Shown here one piece after another: positions 1 to 6,570 of a DNA stretch of 10,861 nucleotides. This DNA is from Chloroflexota bacterium (GTDB lineage: Bacteria > Chloroflexota > Anaerolineae > Anaerolineales > DRMV01): positions 1-10,861 of the forward strand of contig JAADCW010000042.1 in the NCBI GenBank assembly GCA_013154225.1, given 5' to 3'. How positions within the stretch are numbered: the stretch's first letter is position 1; each line of letters opens with the position of its first letter. A program made the translations under genes and the position numbers. Under the pieces are notes generated by a model that did not search any database, had not been told where the DNA came from, and was given only the letters and a program-made list of their open reading frames with translations.

Positions 1-38
1 CATCAGAGCCAACATAGGCCATTGCGGGCAAAAAGGGG

Positions 39-68
39 TATAATTAGAGCGTCTAACTATTCTTAGAG
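39..68 (+). promoter_or_regulatory. Promoter -10 and palindromic operator candidate of the marR gene
   Basis: A perfect TATAAT lies at 39-44, about 33 bp before the marR start; no good -35 hexamer is visible at the right distance. Overlapping its last base is the perfect palindrome TTAGA-gcg-TCTAA at 44-56, and a third half-site TTAGA occurs at 63-67, so the TCTAA at 52-56 also forms an inverted pair with it (6-bp spacer). The palindrome covers the expected transcription start. Seen: hexamer and repeats. Known: MarR proteins usually repress their own promoter by binding short palindromes. Inferred: this is the autoregulatory operator. Confidence 0.55.
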
Positions 69-77
69 AGCCCGCCT

Positions 78-527
78 ATGGATGCTGAAGACAGGCTCAT
101 TGCCTTACTTCACCGCCTGCGCTTGTTGGGCGCAGAAAGCCCCCCAATTGACGACCTTCAAGTCTCGCCTGCGCAGTTGATGCTGCTCAGCTGGATTGCC
201 GCGCATCCTGGTTGCCATGTTCAGGATGTAGCCACAGGCTTGGGGTTGACCCCGCCAACGGTGAGCGTGGGCCTGCGGCGGTTAGAGCAAATGGGGCTTT
301 TGCGCCGCGAACCAGACCCGCGCGATAAGCGGGCCTTGCGGCTCTTTCTCACTTCCAAAGGCGAGCGCCTCTATCAGCAGGTGCAAACGTTTCACCGCGC
401 GAAAGCCCGCCAATTCCTTGCTGGGCTGACCCCTGAAGAGCAAGAAACCCTGCTCACGCTGTGGGAACGCGCGCTACAGGCCGCGGAAGCCAACCCGCAG
501 TCTGACGAGACGCGCGCGACGTCGTGA
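78..527 (+). CDS. MarR-family winged-helix transcriptional regulator
   Basis: A 149-residue dimeric DNA-binding regulator, normal length for MarR. The winged helix-turn-helix spans about residues 28-100: the recognition helix is near 57-73 (LTPPTVSVGLRRLEQMG) and the wing near 76-95 contains DPRDKR, the D-x-R-D-x-R type signature of the MarR wing. Flanking helices (about 1-20 and 100-137) would form the dimer interface. There is a single cysteine (C46), so disulfide-based redox sensing of the OhrR two-cysteine type is unlikely; the ligand cannot be predicted. The ATG at 78 is preceded by only a weak GAGAG. The gene sits 35 bp before a small membrane protein gene on the same strand, so both probably share one transcript. 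A palindrome over its -10 box suggests autorepression. Family assignment is firm; the target genes are inferred. Confidence 0.9.
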   Translation: MDAEDRLIALLHRLRLLGAESPPIDDLQVSPAQLMLLSWIAAHPGCHVQDVATGLGLTPPTVSVGLRRLEQMGLLRREPDPRDKRALRLFLTSKGERLYQQVQTFHRAKARQFLAGLTPEEQETLLTLWERALQAAEANPQSDETRATS

Positions 528-562
528 ACCTTTTGCTCCAATCTACTTTTTAGGAAAATACC

Positions 563-1030
563 ATGCCTGAACAACGTTTAGCCATCATTTCATTCCTGCA
601 CAATTTGTTTGCCGCCGGTTGGATTGGTGGCATGATAGCCGTAGGCCTAACTTTTTACCCCACTGTGATTAAGATTTTAGGCCAAACCCCGCAAACAAAA
701 AAAGTGCTCAGCACCATGCAAAAACGCCAAAGCACCCTGGCCTATATCAGCATGATCGGCCTGGCCATTACCGGCGTAGCACTTGCCAAAACCAACCCAA
801 ATTTCTTGGGCATATTCCACTTTGGCAACCCCTATGCCAATACTCTTTCCATCAAACACCTACTGGGCATCATTATGATCATCATTGTATTGGTGCGCAC
901 GCAGGTGTTGAGCAAGGGCCAGAGCACCCCTCAACGCTCCAAACTGAGCGCCTATCTGCTCTACATCAACATCGCATTGGGCATCATCGTGCTGGTGCTC
1001 AGCAGCTTCTGCACGGTCTTGGCTGGCTGA
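563..1030 (+). CDS. Small four-helix membrane protein, CopD-like
   Basis: A 155-residue integral membrane protein with four predicted helices at about 8-35, 58-76, 96-113 and 130-154. The first helix, with H13 followed by A-x-x-W-I-G-G-M, resembles the opening of the CopD (copper resistance D) domain family, where a histidine precedes an aromatic-x-GG motif; a second histidine (H99) starts helix three in a K-H-L-L-G context. These histidines could be metal or haem ligands, which is inference. No signal peptide other than helix one is seen. The ATG at 563 has AGGA at 552-555, a moderate ribosome site. It follows the marR gene by 35 bp and ends just before a strong terminator, so it is likely the repressor's target. 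Similarity is from motif recognition, so another small four-helix family remains possible. Confidence 0.6.
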   Translation: MPEQRLAIISFLHNLFAAGWIGGMIAVGLTFYPTVIKILGQTPQTKKVLSTMQKRQSTLAYISMIGLAITGVALAKTNPNFLGIFHFGNPYANTLSIKHLLGIIMIIIVLVRTQVLSKGQSTPQRSKLSAYLLYINIALGIIVLVLSSFCTVLAG

Positions 1031-1046
1031 CACCCTTTCACCAACA

Positions 1047-1085
1047 GCAAAAAAGCCCGAGGCTAATGCCTCGGGCTTTTGCTAT
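1047..1085. terminator. Bidirectional intrinsic terminator
   Basis: A perfect 9-bp stem (GCCCGAGGC at 1055-1063, GCCTCGGGC at 1068-1076) with a TAAT loop is extended by A-tract/T-tract pairing on both sides (AAAA 1051-1054, TTTT 1077-1080). It has a T run on either strand, so it can end the rightward marR/CopD-like transcript and the leftward DUF505 operon, which converge here. The left gene stops at 1030 and the right gene at 1109. Confidence 0.9.
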
Positions 1086-1108
1086 TTTAGTGGGTTTAGC
1101 GCACGCGG

Positions 1109-3127
1109 TTACGCGGCCTCTTCGGGCTGTACCAGCCCCAGGGTGCTACTGTCGGGCTGAGGGTTCATGGCCGCGACGGCTTCCAGCACCAGCAGGCCCG
1201 CAGTGGTCACCGCGTTCTTGCCGACAAAGCCAGCCACGCGAGCAGCCTTGAGCGCATCGTCAAAGGCTTCCTTGCTCAAGCCACTGCGCTTCCAGGCTTC
1301 CTTGATGTTGCGGGGCAGGATGCGCACCTTGCGCTCTTTGACGTAGAGGGTGCCTACTTCCCGCAGGGCCTGCAACACACGCACCATCACCGGCGTGATG
1401 GGGTTGCCAAAGCCTTCCGGCACGCCCGCAAGGGCCTCGTCCAGCAGTTCGCCAGTGGCGGTTTCGACAATGTTGCCGTCAGGCAAAATCTCGATGAGAT
1501 GCCGGGCTTCAAGTTTCTCCAGGGCCCAGCGGATGCGCTCCGTAGCTTCGCCCCGCTTTTCCAGCTGCGCGTACACCTCGTCTTCGGTCACGCCACGCGC
1601 GGGGATGGTGTGGAACACTTCCAGCTCAAAGCGGGTGAGCAACGGCTTGCGCTGCAGGGTTTCGGCCAAGCGGGCGTACATCCAACCACTGCGGGTCGGT
1701 TCAGCCGAGCCGATGAGATGGGCATCATGGGCTTGTTGCCACCAATCCATGGCCGGCGCGGAGAACATCTTGCGGGTCATGGTGATGGCTTTGACCGCGG
1801 TCGAAGTAATGTCCCGCGGGTTGTCGCCCTGCTCTTCCAGCACCTCGCGGCCAAAGTCGGTCAGGCGGAACACCTCACGGCCACGGGCATCTTCTTCGCT
1901 GGCCAGCAGGTTGAAGGATTCCAGGCTGTAGAGGGTTTCCCGCAAGGTGAAGTTGTCATCGTACCAACGCGCCAGATCTTTGGCTTCAGCAAACTTCTGG
2001 GCAATGGCCTGATATTTGCGGGGCATCTCCTTGATGCGGCGGCCATATTTCTCCAGCAGTTTGCGATATTCCGCGACCTTGCGGTCAATCATCTCACGGC
2101 GCAGGCGCTTGAACGTGGGGATTTCCTCTTCGTTGCCGGTTTCGTCGTATTTCTTCCACAATGCGGCCACGGTTTGGAGCACTTCCACTTCTTCGGCCTC
2201 GATGGCCAGGGTCCAGACGTCCTTCCGCGGGCCGTCGTGCCACAGGCGGAACGCTTCCAGCGCCCATTCGCCCGCAGGGAGCAGTTCGCCTTCAGCGTCC
2301 AGGTAGCCCAACGACTGCAAAAGGGCCACCCCGTCCGAACCGATGTCTTCCCCATCCGCATGCTGGGCCAACAACCAGAGCAGGTCGCCCGAAAGCACCG
2401 TGCCCTCGCCAAAGCCACCAGCCTGCAAAGCCCGCTTGACAGCCTGGCCCAACGCGGTGAAGGCCACCACTTCGGAAACGGGCACGCTGTAAGCAATCAG
2501 GCGCATGGCTTCCAGCAGGTGCTCTTCGTGGGAACCCAAAGGCAGACGGCTGGCCGGGGCAGGCCCAATGGGCGCACTGCGGATGAAGTTGGCCAGTTGG
2601 TCGTCCACAATGAGGTGCGGACGGGCTTGATGGTAGATTTCCAACACGGTGCGGCCAGCTTCGCTGAGCACCACGTATTCCTTCTTCTTGGCCCGGTCCC
2701 AAATCCGCACGGCCAGGCCGCGGCTCAAGAGGGCCTCTTCGGCCTTGGGGCCTACGCGGTCAGCCCGATCGGCCGCATCCAGCATCGCGATGACTTCGCT
2801 GCCAATCCAGCGCCAATCTGCCGGCCAATTTTCCGGGGCATCCAACCCACGGCCTTCGCGAATGACCCATTCGCCGCCCACTTCGGCTTCGTCTTCCGCG
2901 TAGGGTTTGGGGCCGCGCGCATACAGTTCGCGCAGCACCTGGGCCAAGGCCGTCCCCGCATAGGTCAACACCCAGCGCACCGGCGTCTGCTGGCGCACCA
3001 AGTCGGCACGCGCCAGCTCCAGCAACACCGGATCGTTTTCGGTCGCAAATTCGGTAAACGGTTTGCGGTCGTCTTGGTCTTGCAAAAGGCGCTTCAGCGC
3101 CAAGGCATGGGCTTTACGGATGATCAT
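1109..3127 (-). CDS. DUF505-like protein with repeated winged-helix-like segments
   Basis: A 672-residue soluble protein without signal peptide or membrane helices. Its opening (MIIRKAHALALKRLL) and length fit my memory of DUF505, an uncharacterised family known mainly from thermophilic archaea and bacteria; no biochemical function is known to me. Visible inside are several copies of a helix-strand-turn-helix element ending in L-T-x-x-G-x-x-(V/L)-L, near residues 53-65 (VLTYAGTALAQVL), 152-162 (VVLSEAGRTVL), 283-293 (LLPAGEWALEA), 420-430 (RLTDFGREVL) and 640-650 (VTTAGLLVLEA), plus a weaker one near 547-563. This is typical of winged-helix domains, so nucleic-acid or partner binding is plausible. 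A charged helical stretch at about 335-395 may be a coiled coil. The ATG at 3127 has a near-perfect AAGGAGG six bases upstream. It lies 25 bp after a 240-residue gene and both end at the shared terminator. Family call moderate, function unknown. Confidence 0.6.
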   Translation of the reverse strand: MIIRKAHALALKRLLQDQDDRKPFTEFATENDPVLLELARADLVRQQTPVRWVLTYAGTALAQVLRELYARGPKPYAEDEAEVGGEWVIREGRGLDAPENWPADWRWIGSEVIAMLDAADRADRVGPKAEEALLSRGLAVRIWDRAKKKEYVVLSEAGRTVLEIYHQARPHLIVDDQLANFIRSAPIGPAPASRLPLGSHEEHLLEAMRLIAYSVPVSEVVAFTALGQAVKRALQAGGFGEGTVLSGDLLWLLAQHADGEDIGSDGVALLQSLGYLDAEGELLPAGEWALEAFRLWHDGPRKDVWTLAIEAEEVEVLQTVAALWKKYDETGNEEEIPTFKRLRREMIDRKVAEYRKLLEKYGRRIKEMPRKYQAIAQKFAEAKDLARWYDDNFTLRETLYSLESFNLLASEEDARGREVFRLTDFGREVLEEQGDNPRDITSTAVKAITMTRKMFSAPAMDWWQQAHDAHLIGSAEPTRSGWMYARLAETLQRKPLLTRFELEVFHTIPARGVTEDEVYAQLEKRGEATERIRWALEKLEARHLIEILPDGNIVETATGELLDEALAGVPEGFGNPITPVMVRVLQALREVGTLYVKERKVRILPRNIKEAWKRSGLSKEAFDDALKAARVAGFVGKNAVTTAGLLVLEAVAAMNPQPDSSTLGLVQPEEAA

Positions 3128-3152
3128 GGCATACCTCCTTGGAAACCGCGGC

Positions 3153-3875
3153 TCAGTCTAAGGCCGCGAGCAGTTTGTCAATGCGTTCGGCAATATCCAC
3201 GTCAAACAAGTGGATGGTGGGCACAAGCCAGGTCACGATGTAGCGATCGTCACCGTCTTTGTTTTTGCCAAAATACACCAGGGTGAAGCGACCCACGTGC
3301 GTGCGCTTGCGAATCAAGTCACCAGCCTCACGCAGAGCGCGGCGCATACGGCTGGGGAGTTGGTCAAAGTCGTAAGCCTTCCCCTGTTCGCCGCGCTTCT
3401 GGATGAATTCAGTGGTCAAACCGCTGGAGTGGAAGGCTTCCAGCAACTTGCCGAAGCCGCGTTTCTTGAAGTAGGCCAGCAACAACTCGGCTGCAGGCAG
3501 GGTGAAGAGCAAAGTTTCTTCACCATGGGCCGCCCGATAATACGCACGGATCACACCACGGCGCTCTTCCAGACCTACGCGCACCAACAAACGCGCGCCT
3601 TTGGGCAACTGCTTCCAAACTTCCTGTACCTCAAAGGTCTCGCCCTGATCTTCGTAAACATCACCCACGCCGCGGCGATCTTCTTCCCGAGCCACAAACA
3701 CGCTCTGGGCACCGCCGCGCAACCCGGAGAGCAAATCAAAGCCCCAGGCTTTCAAACTGCGCAGTTTGACTTCGATCTCTGCGGGAATTTCATCCCACGC
3801 TTCACGCACAAACGTGTTCAGCATACGCTGATGACGCCGTTGCAGTTCTTCGGCGCTGAGTTTCTTTCGACCCAT
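3153..3875 (-). CDS. Conserved-looking hypothetical protein, first gene of the DUF505 operon
   Basis: A 240-residue soluble, highly charged protein that I do not recognise. The N-terminus is basic and helical (MGRKKLSAEELQRRHQRM), the middle (about 50-130) looks like a mixed strand region with glycine turns, and a basic segment around 170-195 (R176, R178, R179, R182, R189, K190, R191) precedes a strand-like C-terminus with conserved-looking aromatics. No membrane helix, signal peptide, nucleotide-binding loop or metal cluster is visible. The ATG at 3875 has AGGAGG at 3883-3888 with a seven-base spacer, so the start is secure. The next gene, DUF505-like, starts 25 bp after its stop, indicating co-transcription and probably a shared task; a nucleic-acid-binding partner is possible from the basic patches but is a guess. 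The upstream region is rich in repeats. Confidence 0.75.
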   Translation of the reverse strand: MGRKKLSAEELQRRHQRMLNTFVREAWDEIPAEIEVKLRSLKAWGFDLLSGLRGGAQSVFVAREEDRRGVGDVYEDQGETFEVQEVWKQLPKGARLLVRVGLEERRGVIRAYYRAAHGEETLLFTLPAAELLLAYFKKRGFGKLLEAFHSSGLTTEFIQKRGEQGKAYDFDQLPSRMRRALREAGDLIRKRTHVGRFTLVYFGKNKDGDDRYIVTWLVPTIHLFDVDIAERIDKLLAALD

Positions 3876-4120
3876 CGGATTTCCTCCTCAAAAGTGTGAA
3901 TCAATGGTTTAGAAAAGGTGAATAGGATAAAGATGCACGCAAAACAAAGGACTGCTTCGCGAAAGCAATGGGTATGGCGGAAAACGGTTTTCTGTTGCCG
4001 TCACGTCAAAGATTAAGCCTGTCACGTCATGCTGGGGGAACACACGCCCGCCAGCATTCCCATTGTGCCTGAAAAACACAAGATTTTCGTTGGCAAAGTA
4101 TTAGAACCATATTAGAGGGC
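3876..4120 (-). promoter_or_regulatory. Repeat-rich upstream region of the DUF505 operon
   Basis: About 245 bp with no gene. Seen here: the 9-bp direct repeat GTCACGTCA at 4000-4008 and 4021-4029 (21 bp period; read on the - strand as TGACGTGAC); the inverted repeat ATGCTGG/CCAGCAT at 4029-4035 and 4051-4057, extended inward by GGG/CCC after one bulged base; TGCTT-cgcga-AAGCA at 3953-3967; the TATTAGA repeat at 4099-4105 and 4110-4116. Promoter elements are not clear: TTGACG on the - strand overlaps the copy at 4000-4008 and could be a -35, but no convincing -10 follows. Inferred role: promoter and activator or repressor sites of the operon starting at 3875. Confidence 0.5.
4000..4029. repeat. 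Tandem GTCACGTCA direct repeat, two copies 21 bp apart
   Basis: The two identical 9-mers lie at 4000-4008 and 4021-4029, so they fall on the same face of the helix two turns apart. Each contains the self-complementary core ACGT. They lie about 125-155 bp upstream of the first gene of the DUF505 operon. Such spacing is typical of paired regulator sites; which protein binds is unknown. Confidence 0.7.
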
Positions 4121-4130
4121 GTTGGCAAAG
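4088..4130. repeat. Direct repeat CGTTGGCAAAG, two copies
   Basis: The 11-mer occurs at 4088-4098 and 4120-4130, a 32-bp period (about three helical turns). Between the copies lies a second direct repeat, TATTAGA at 4099-4105 and 4110-4116, 11 bp apart. The second 11-mer overlaps the stem that follows the transporter gene, so part of the likeness may come from that hairpin. Function unknown. Confidence 0.55.
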
Positions 4131-4160
4131 CCCACCCACAACCCGGCAGATGGGCTTTGC
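4125..4160 (-). terminator. Stem-loop just after the transporter gene, possible terminator
   Basis: A perfect 10-bp stem (GCAAAGCCCA at 4125-4134, TGGGCTTTGC at 4151-4160) with a 16-base loop begins four bases after the stop codon of the 801-residue transporter gene. Its position is right for a terminator or 3'-end stabiliser, but there is no T run after the stem on the - strand, so it is not a standard intrinsic terminator. Confidence 0.45.
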
Positions 4161-4164
4161 GGCG

Positions 4165-6570
4165 TCAGCGTTCAGGCCGGTGTTCGGGGATGGGGAGCAT
4201 GAAGACCGGGCGCTGGGTGTGATGCACTACCCGCTCAGCCGTAGAGCCCAGGAAGACCCTATCCAGGGCGCCGTGGCCGTGGGTGGAGAGCATGATGAGA
4301 TCCACGTCGCGTTGTTCGCCCACTTCCAAGATGGTGCGCGCAGGGTCGGTGCCTGTGATCACGATTTCCACCGCGTGGCCCTCTTCCCGCAGGACTTCGG
4401 CCACCGCGGAAAGGTATGCCCGGCTTTTGGCCTCGGCCTTGGCGCGCAGTTTGGCGACCACGTCGGCCATCGTACCATAGAGGCCGGGTTCCGGCACTTC
4501 GGGGATGCTCAGCAAGATGATCTGGCTATGGAACACCGCGGCCAAAGCCCGCGCGTAGGGCAGCACCCGCTCAGCATATTCGGAGCCATCCAAGGGCACC
4601 AAAATGCGGTCAAACTTGATGGGCGGGGGTGTTTCGACCTGGCGATGCGGGCGGAAGACCAACACCGGCACGTTGACCAACTGCAAGATTTTGCTGGCCT
4701 TGCTCCCCATCAGCCACCGCTGGAACGCGGATTTGCTGTGCGTGGTCATGATGAGCAAATCCACGTTGCGCTCATGGGCAATTTGGTTGAGGACGTCGGC
4801 AATGGGGCCAATGCCCACCTGATAATCCACCGACACCCCTTGTTCGCGCACCCGCTCGGCCACTTTTTGCAAATAGGCTTCTTTCTGCTGTTTCATGCTC
4901 TGGAGCATGGTGCGGCTCTGTTCATCCGAGGGGTTGGGGTCACGGGTGCGGATCACGCTCACCAGGGTAATCTGGCCGCCGTTGGCCCGAGCCAAAGTTA
5001 TCGCGGCTTCCAAAGCCTGCTCAGCATACACCGAGCCGCCCAAAGGCACCAGAATGTGCCGCGGGGGTTGGGCGGGTTCCCGCCAGCGCGCGAGGCGCTC
5101 GGGGTTGGCTTCCCACGTGGTTTCCACCACGGGCATAGTCACCGTGACGGGCGGCGCCTCGCCCGGTGTGACTACGCTCCACATGGCTTCTTCCAGCCGC
5201 CCCAGTTCCTCGGCCAAGGGCGAAGGCGGCCCCAACTTCTTGCGGTAGTAGGTGAAGATGGCGTACAACACGGGGATGAAGATGAAATAAGTCCACGCGC
5301 CTTCTTTGAACCGTTCAGCAAAGATGATGATGGTCGCGCCGGTGGTCAGGAATGCGGCAATAACGGTGCCCACCAACGTGGCCGCGTGGGAAATGCTGAA
5401 TTCGGCTTTCAGCTCTCGCACCAGGCGCTTGGACGCGGCCCAACCTGTCATGCTCAGCAAAATGAACACGCCAGCCGCGTAAACCGAAAGATAGGTCTCT
5501 TCCCGGGTGCCAATAAAGAGAAAGCACAGGGAAGCAATCCCCACCTCAATCCATACGGGCACGTCGGCTACGTCGTACTTGTTGCGCCGCCCAATAATTT
5601 CAGGCACGTAGTGCCGGCTTTTCAAGCCCAACGCCAGGTTTTGAAGCCCCTGTGCGCTGGCCGCGCTGGCCGAAAGGAGCACGGCCACGCCAATAAGGGT
5701 GCCGGCATAGGCCAACGGCGCGGGCAGGAGTTTGTCCATCGTCTGGGTAAACACCGACACTTCGGGATTGGTGGGATCCGAGAGGCGATAGATGGCCGGG
5801 CCAGTGATCAACATGGTGGCCGCGGCAGTGCCCATGATGATGAGCAAGCTACCAAAGGCTTTGCGGCTTTTTTCCTCGGGCGTACCTTCATAAGCCGCGA
5901 CCAGGTTAGCAAACACTTCAATGCCGGTCATCACCGCCAAAATACGGGCATATCCGGCCAGAGTGTAATGGAGATATTCGCCTTGGAAAGCCTGCAGGGA
6001 AAAATTAGGCAAATGCAAACCCAACTTGATGATGGTCGCGATGTTCATCGTCCACAACAAGAGCAACACCGCGGCTGTGGCTGGCCCAAAAATCGCGGCC
6101 GCGGTTTTCGGCCCCCGATTGACCACCCAACCTGTGAGAATGCTCAAAATCACTGCCACAATGGCACGATATTGCAAGAACAAAAACTTCTCGTTGAGCA
6201 TGGGCACACGGTCGGCGATGAACGTGACCAACGCGGCCATACTCACCAAAAACGTCAGAGTGTATTCCACAAACGTGATACCTGCATTGATTTTGACAGC
6301 CCAACCGCCAAATTCCTCTTCCGTAAGCCCACTACCCCCACTGCCATCGGTTACCCAGCGCATGACCAAACGGTACATGGCCGAGACCATGGCAATGGTA
6401 AACACCACCAGCCAAACGCTGGCGCCAAAAGTCACATCGGCAACACCCGCAACAACGATTAGTTTGAGAAAAGGCCCAAAGACATACAGGGGCGAGGTTG
6501 CGGGATCCCCACCGCCTGCCAGGGCGCCCTCCAGGGCATTAGAAAGTTTCCTCGAGACCGTAGCGGCCAC
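4165..6570 (-). CDS. KUP/KimA-like potassium transporter fused to two universal stress domains
   Basis: An 801-residue membrane protein. Residues about 29-442 form 12 predicted helices of the APC-superfamily type; residues about 503-641 and 652-796 are two USP domains facing the cytoplasm. The opening G-D-P-A-T-S-P-L-Y (21-29) is close to the KUP signature GDIGTSPLY, and positions remembered as the K+ site of Bacillus subtilis KimA are matched at the same spacings: D22, Y29, E102 (Asp in KimA), Y103, T106, S110, T215 and E218. Proton-coupled potassium uptake is therefore likely, although such proteins are often labelled amino-acid permeases. The second USP has a near-complete nucleotide motif (STHGHG...LGST, 762-777); the first is degraded (THSKSA...MGSK). 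The start is GTG at 6570 with GGAGGT at 6577-6582. No partner gene is adjacent. Fold and fusion are certain, substrate is inferred. Confidence 0.8.
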   Translation of the reverse strand: MAATVSRKLSNALEGALAGGGDPATSPLYVFGPFLKLIVVAGVADVTFGASVWLVVFTIAMVSAMYRLVMRWVTDGSGGSGLTEEEFGGWAVKINAGITFVEYTLTFLVSMAALVTFIADRVPMLNEKFLFLQYRAIVAVILSILTGWVVNRGPKTAAAIFGPATAAVLLLLWTMNIATIIKLGLHLPNFSLQAFQGEYLHYTLAGYARILAVMTGIEVFANLVAAYEGTPEEKSRKAFGSLLIIMGTAAATMLITGPAIYRLSDPTNPEVSVFTQTMDKLLPAPLAYAGTLIGVAVLLSASAASAQGLQNLALGLKSRHYVPEIIGRRNKYDVADVPVWIEVGIASLCFLFIGTREETYLSVYAAGVFILLSMTGWAASKRLVRELKAEFSISHAATLVGTVIAAFLTTGATIIIFAERFKEGAWTYFIFIPVLYAIFTYYRKKLGPPSPLAEELGRLEEAMWSVVTPGEAPPVTVTMPVVETTWEANPERLARWREPAQPPRHILVPLGGSVYAEQALEAAITLARANGGQITLVSVIRTRDPNPSDEQSRTMLQSMKQQKEAYLQKVAERVREQGVSVDYQVGIGPIADVLNQIAHERNVDLLIMTTHSKSAFQRWLMGSKASKILQLVNVPVLVFRPHRQVETPPPIKFDRILVPLDGSEYAERVLPYARALAAVFHSQIILLSIPEVPEPGLYGTMADVVAKLRAKAEAKSRAYLSAVAEVLREEGHAVEIVITGTDPARTILEVGEQRDVDLIMLSTHGHGALDRVFLGSTAERVVHHTQRPVFMLPIPEHRPER

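Noticed and set aside
1499..3286. A 595-codon open frame antisense to the DUF505-like gene
   Set aside because: No ribosome site or recognisable motif; composition is typical of an antisense shadow, and it runs across the gap between the two operon genes.
3210..3899. A 229-codon open frame antisense to the 240-residue gene
   Set aside because: No motif or good ribosome site; the opposite frame has an ideal AGGAGG and sits in an operon.
4150..6462. A 770-codon open frame antisense to the transporter gene
   Set aside because: It mirrors the transporter in a GC-rich codon pattern; its product is rich in His, Gly, Gln and Arg with no domain, while the opposite strand has clear membrane and USP motifs.
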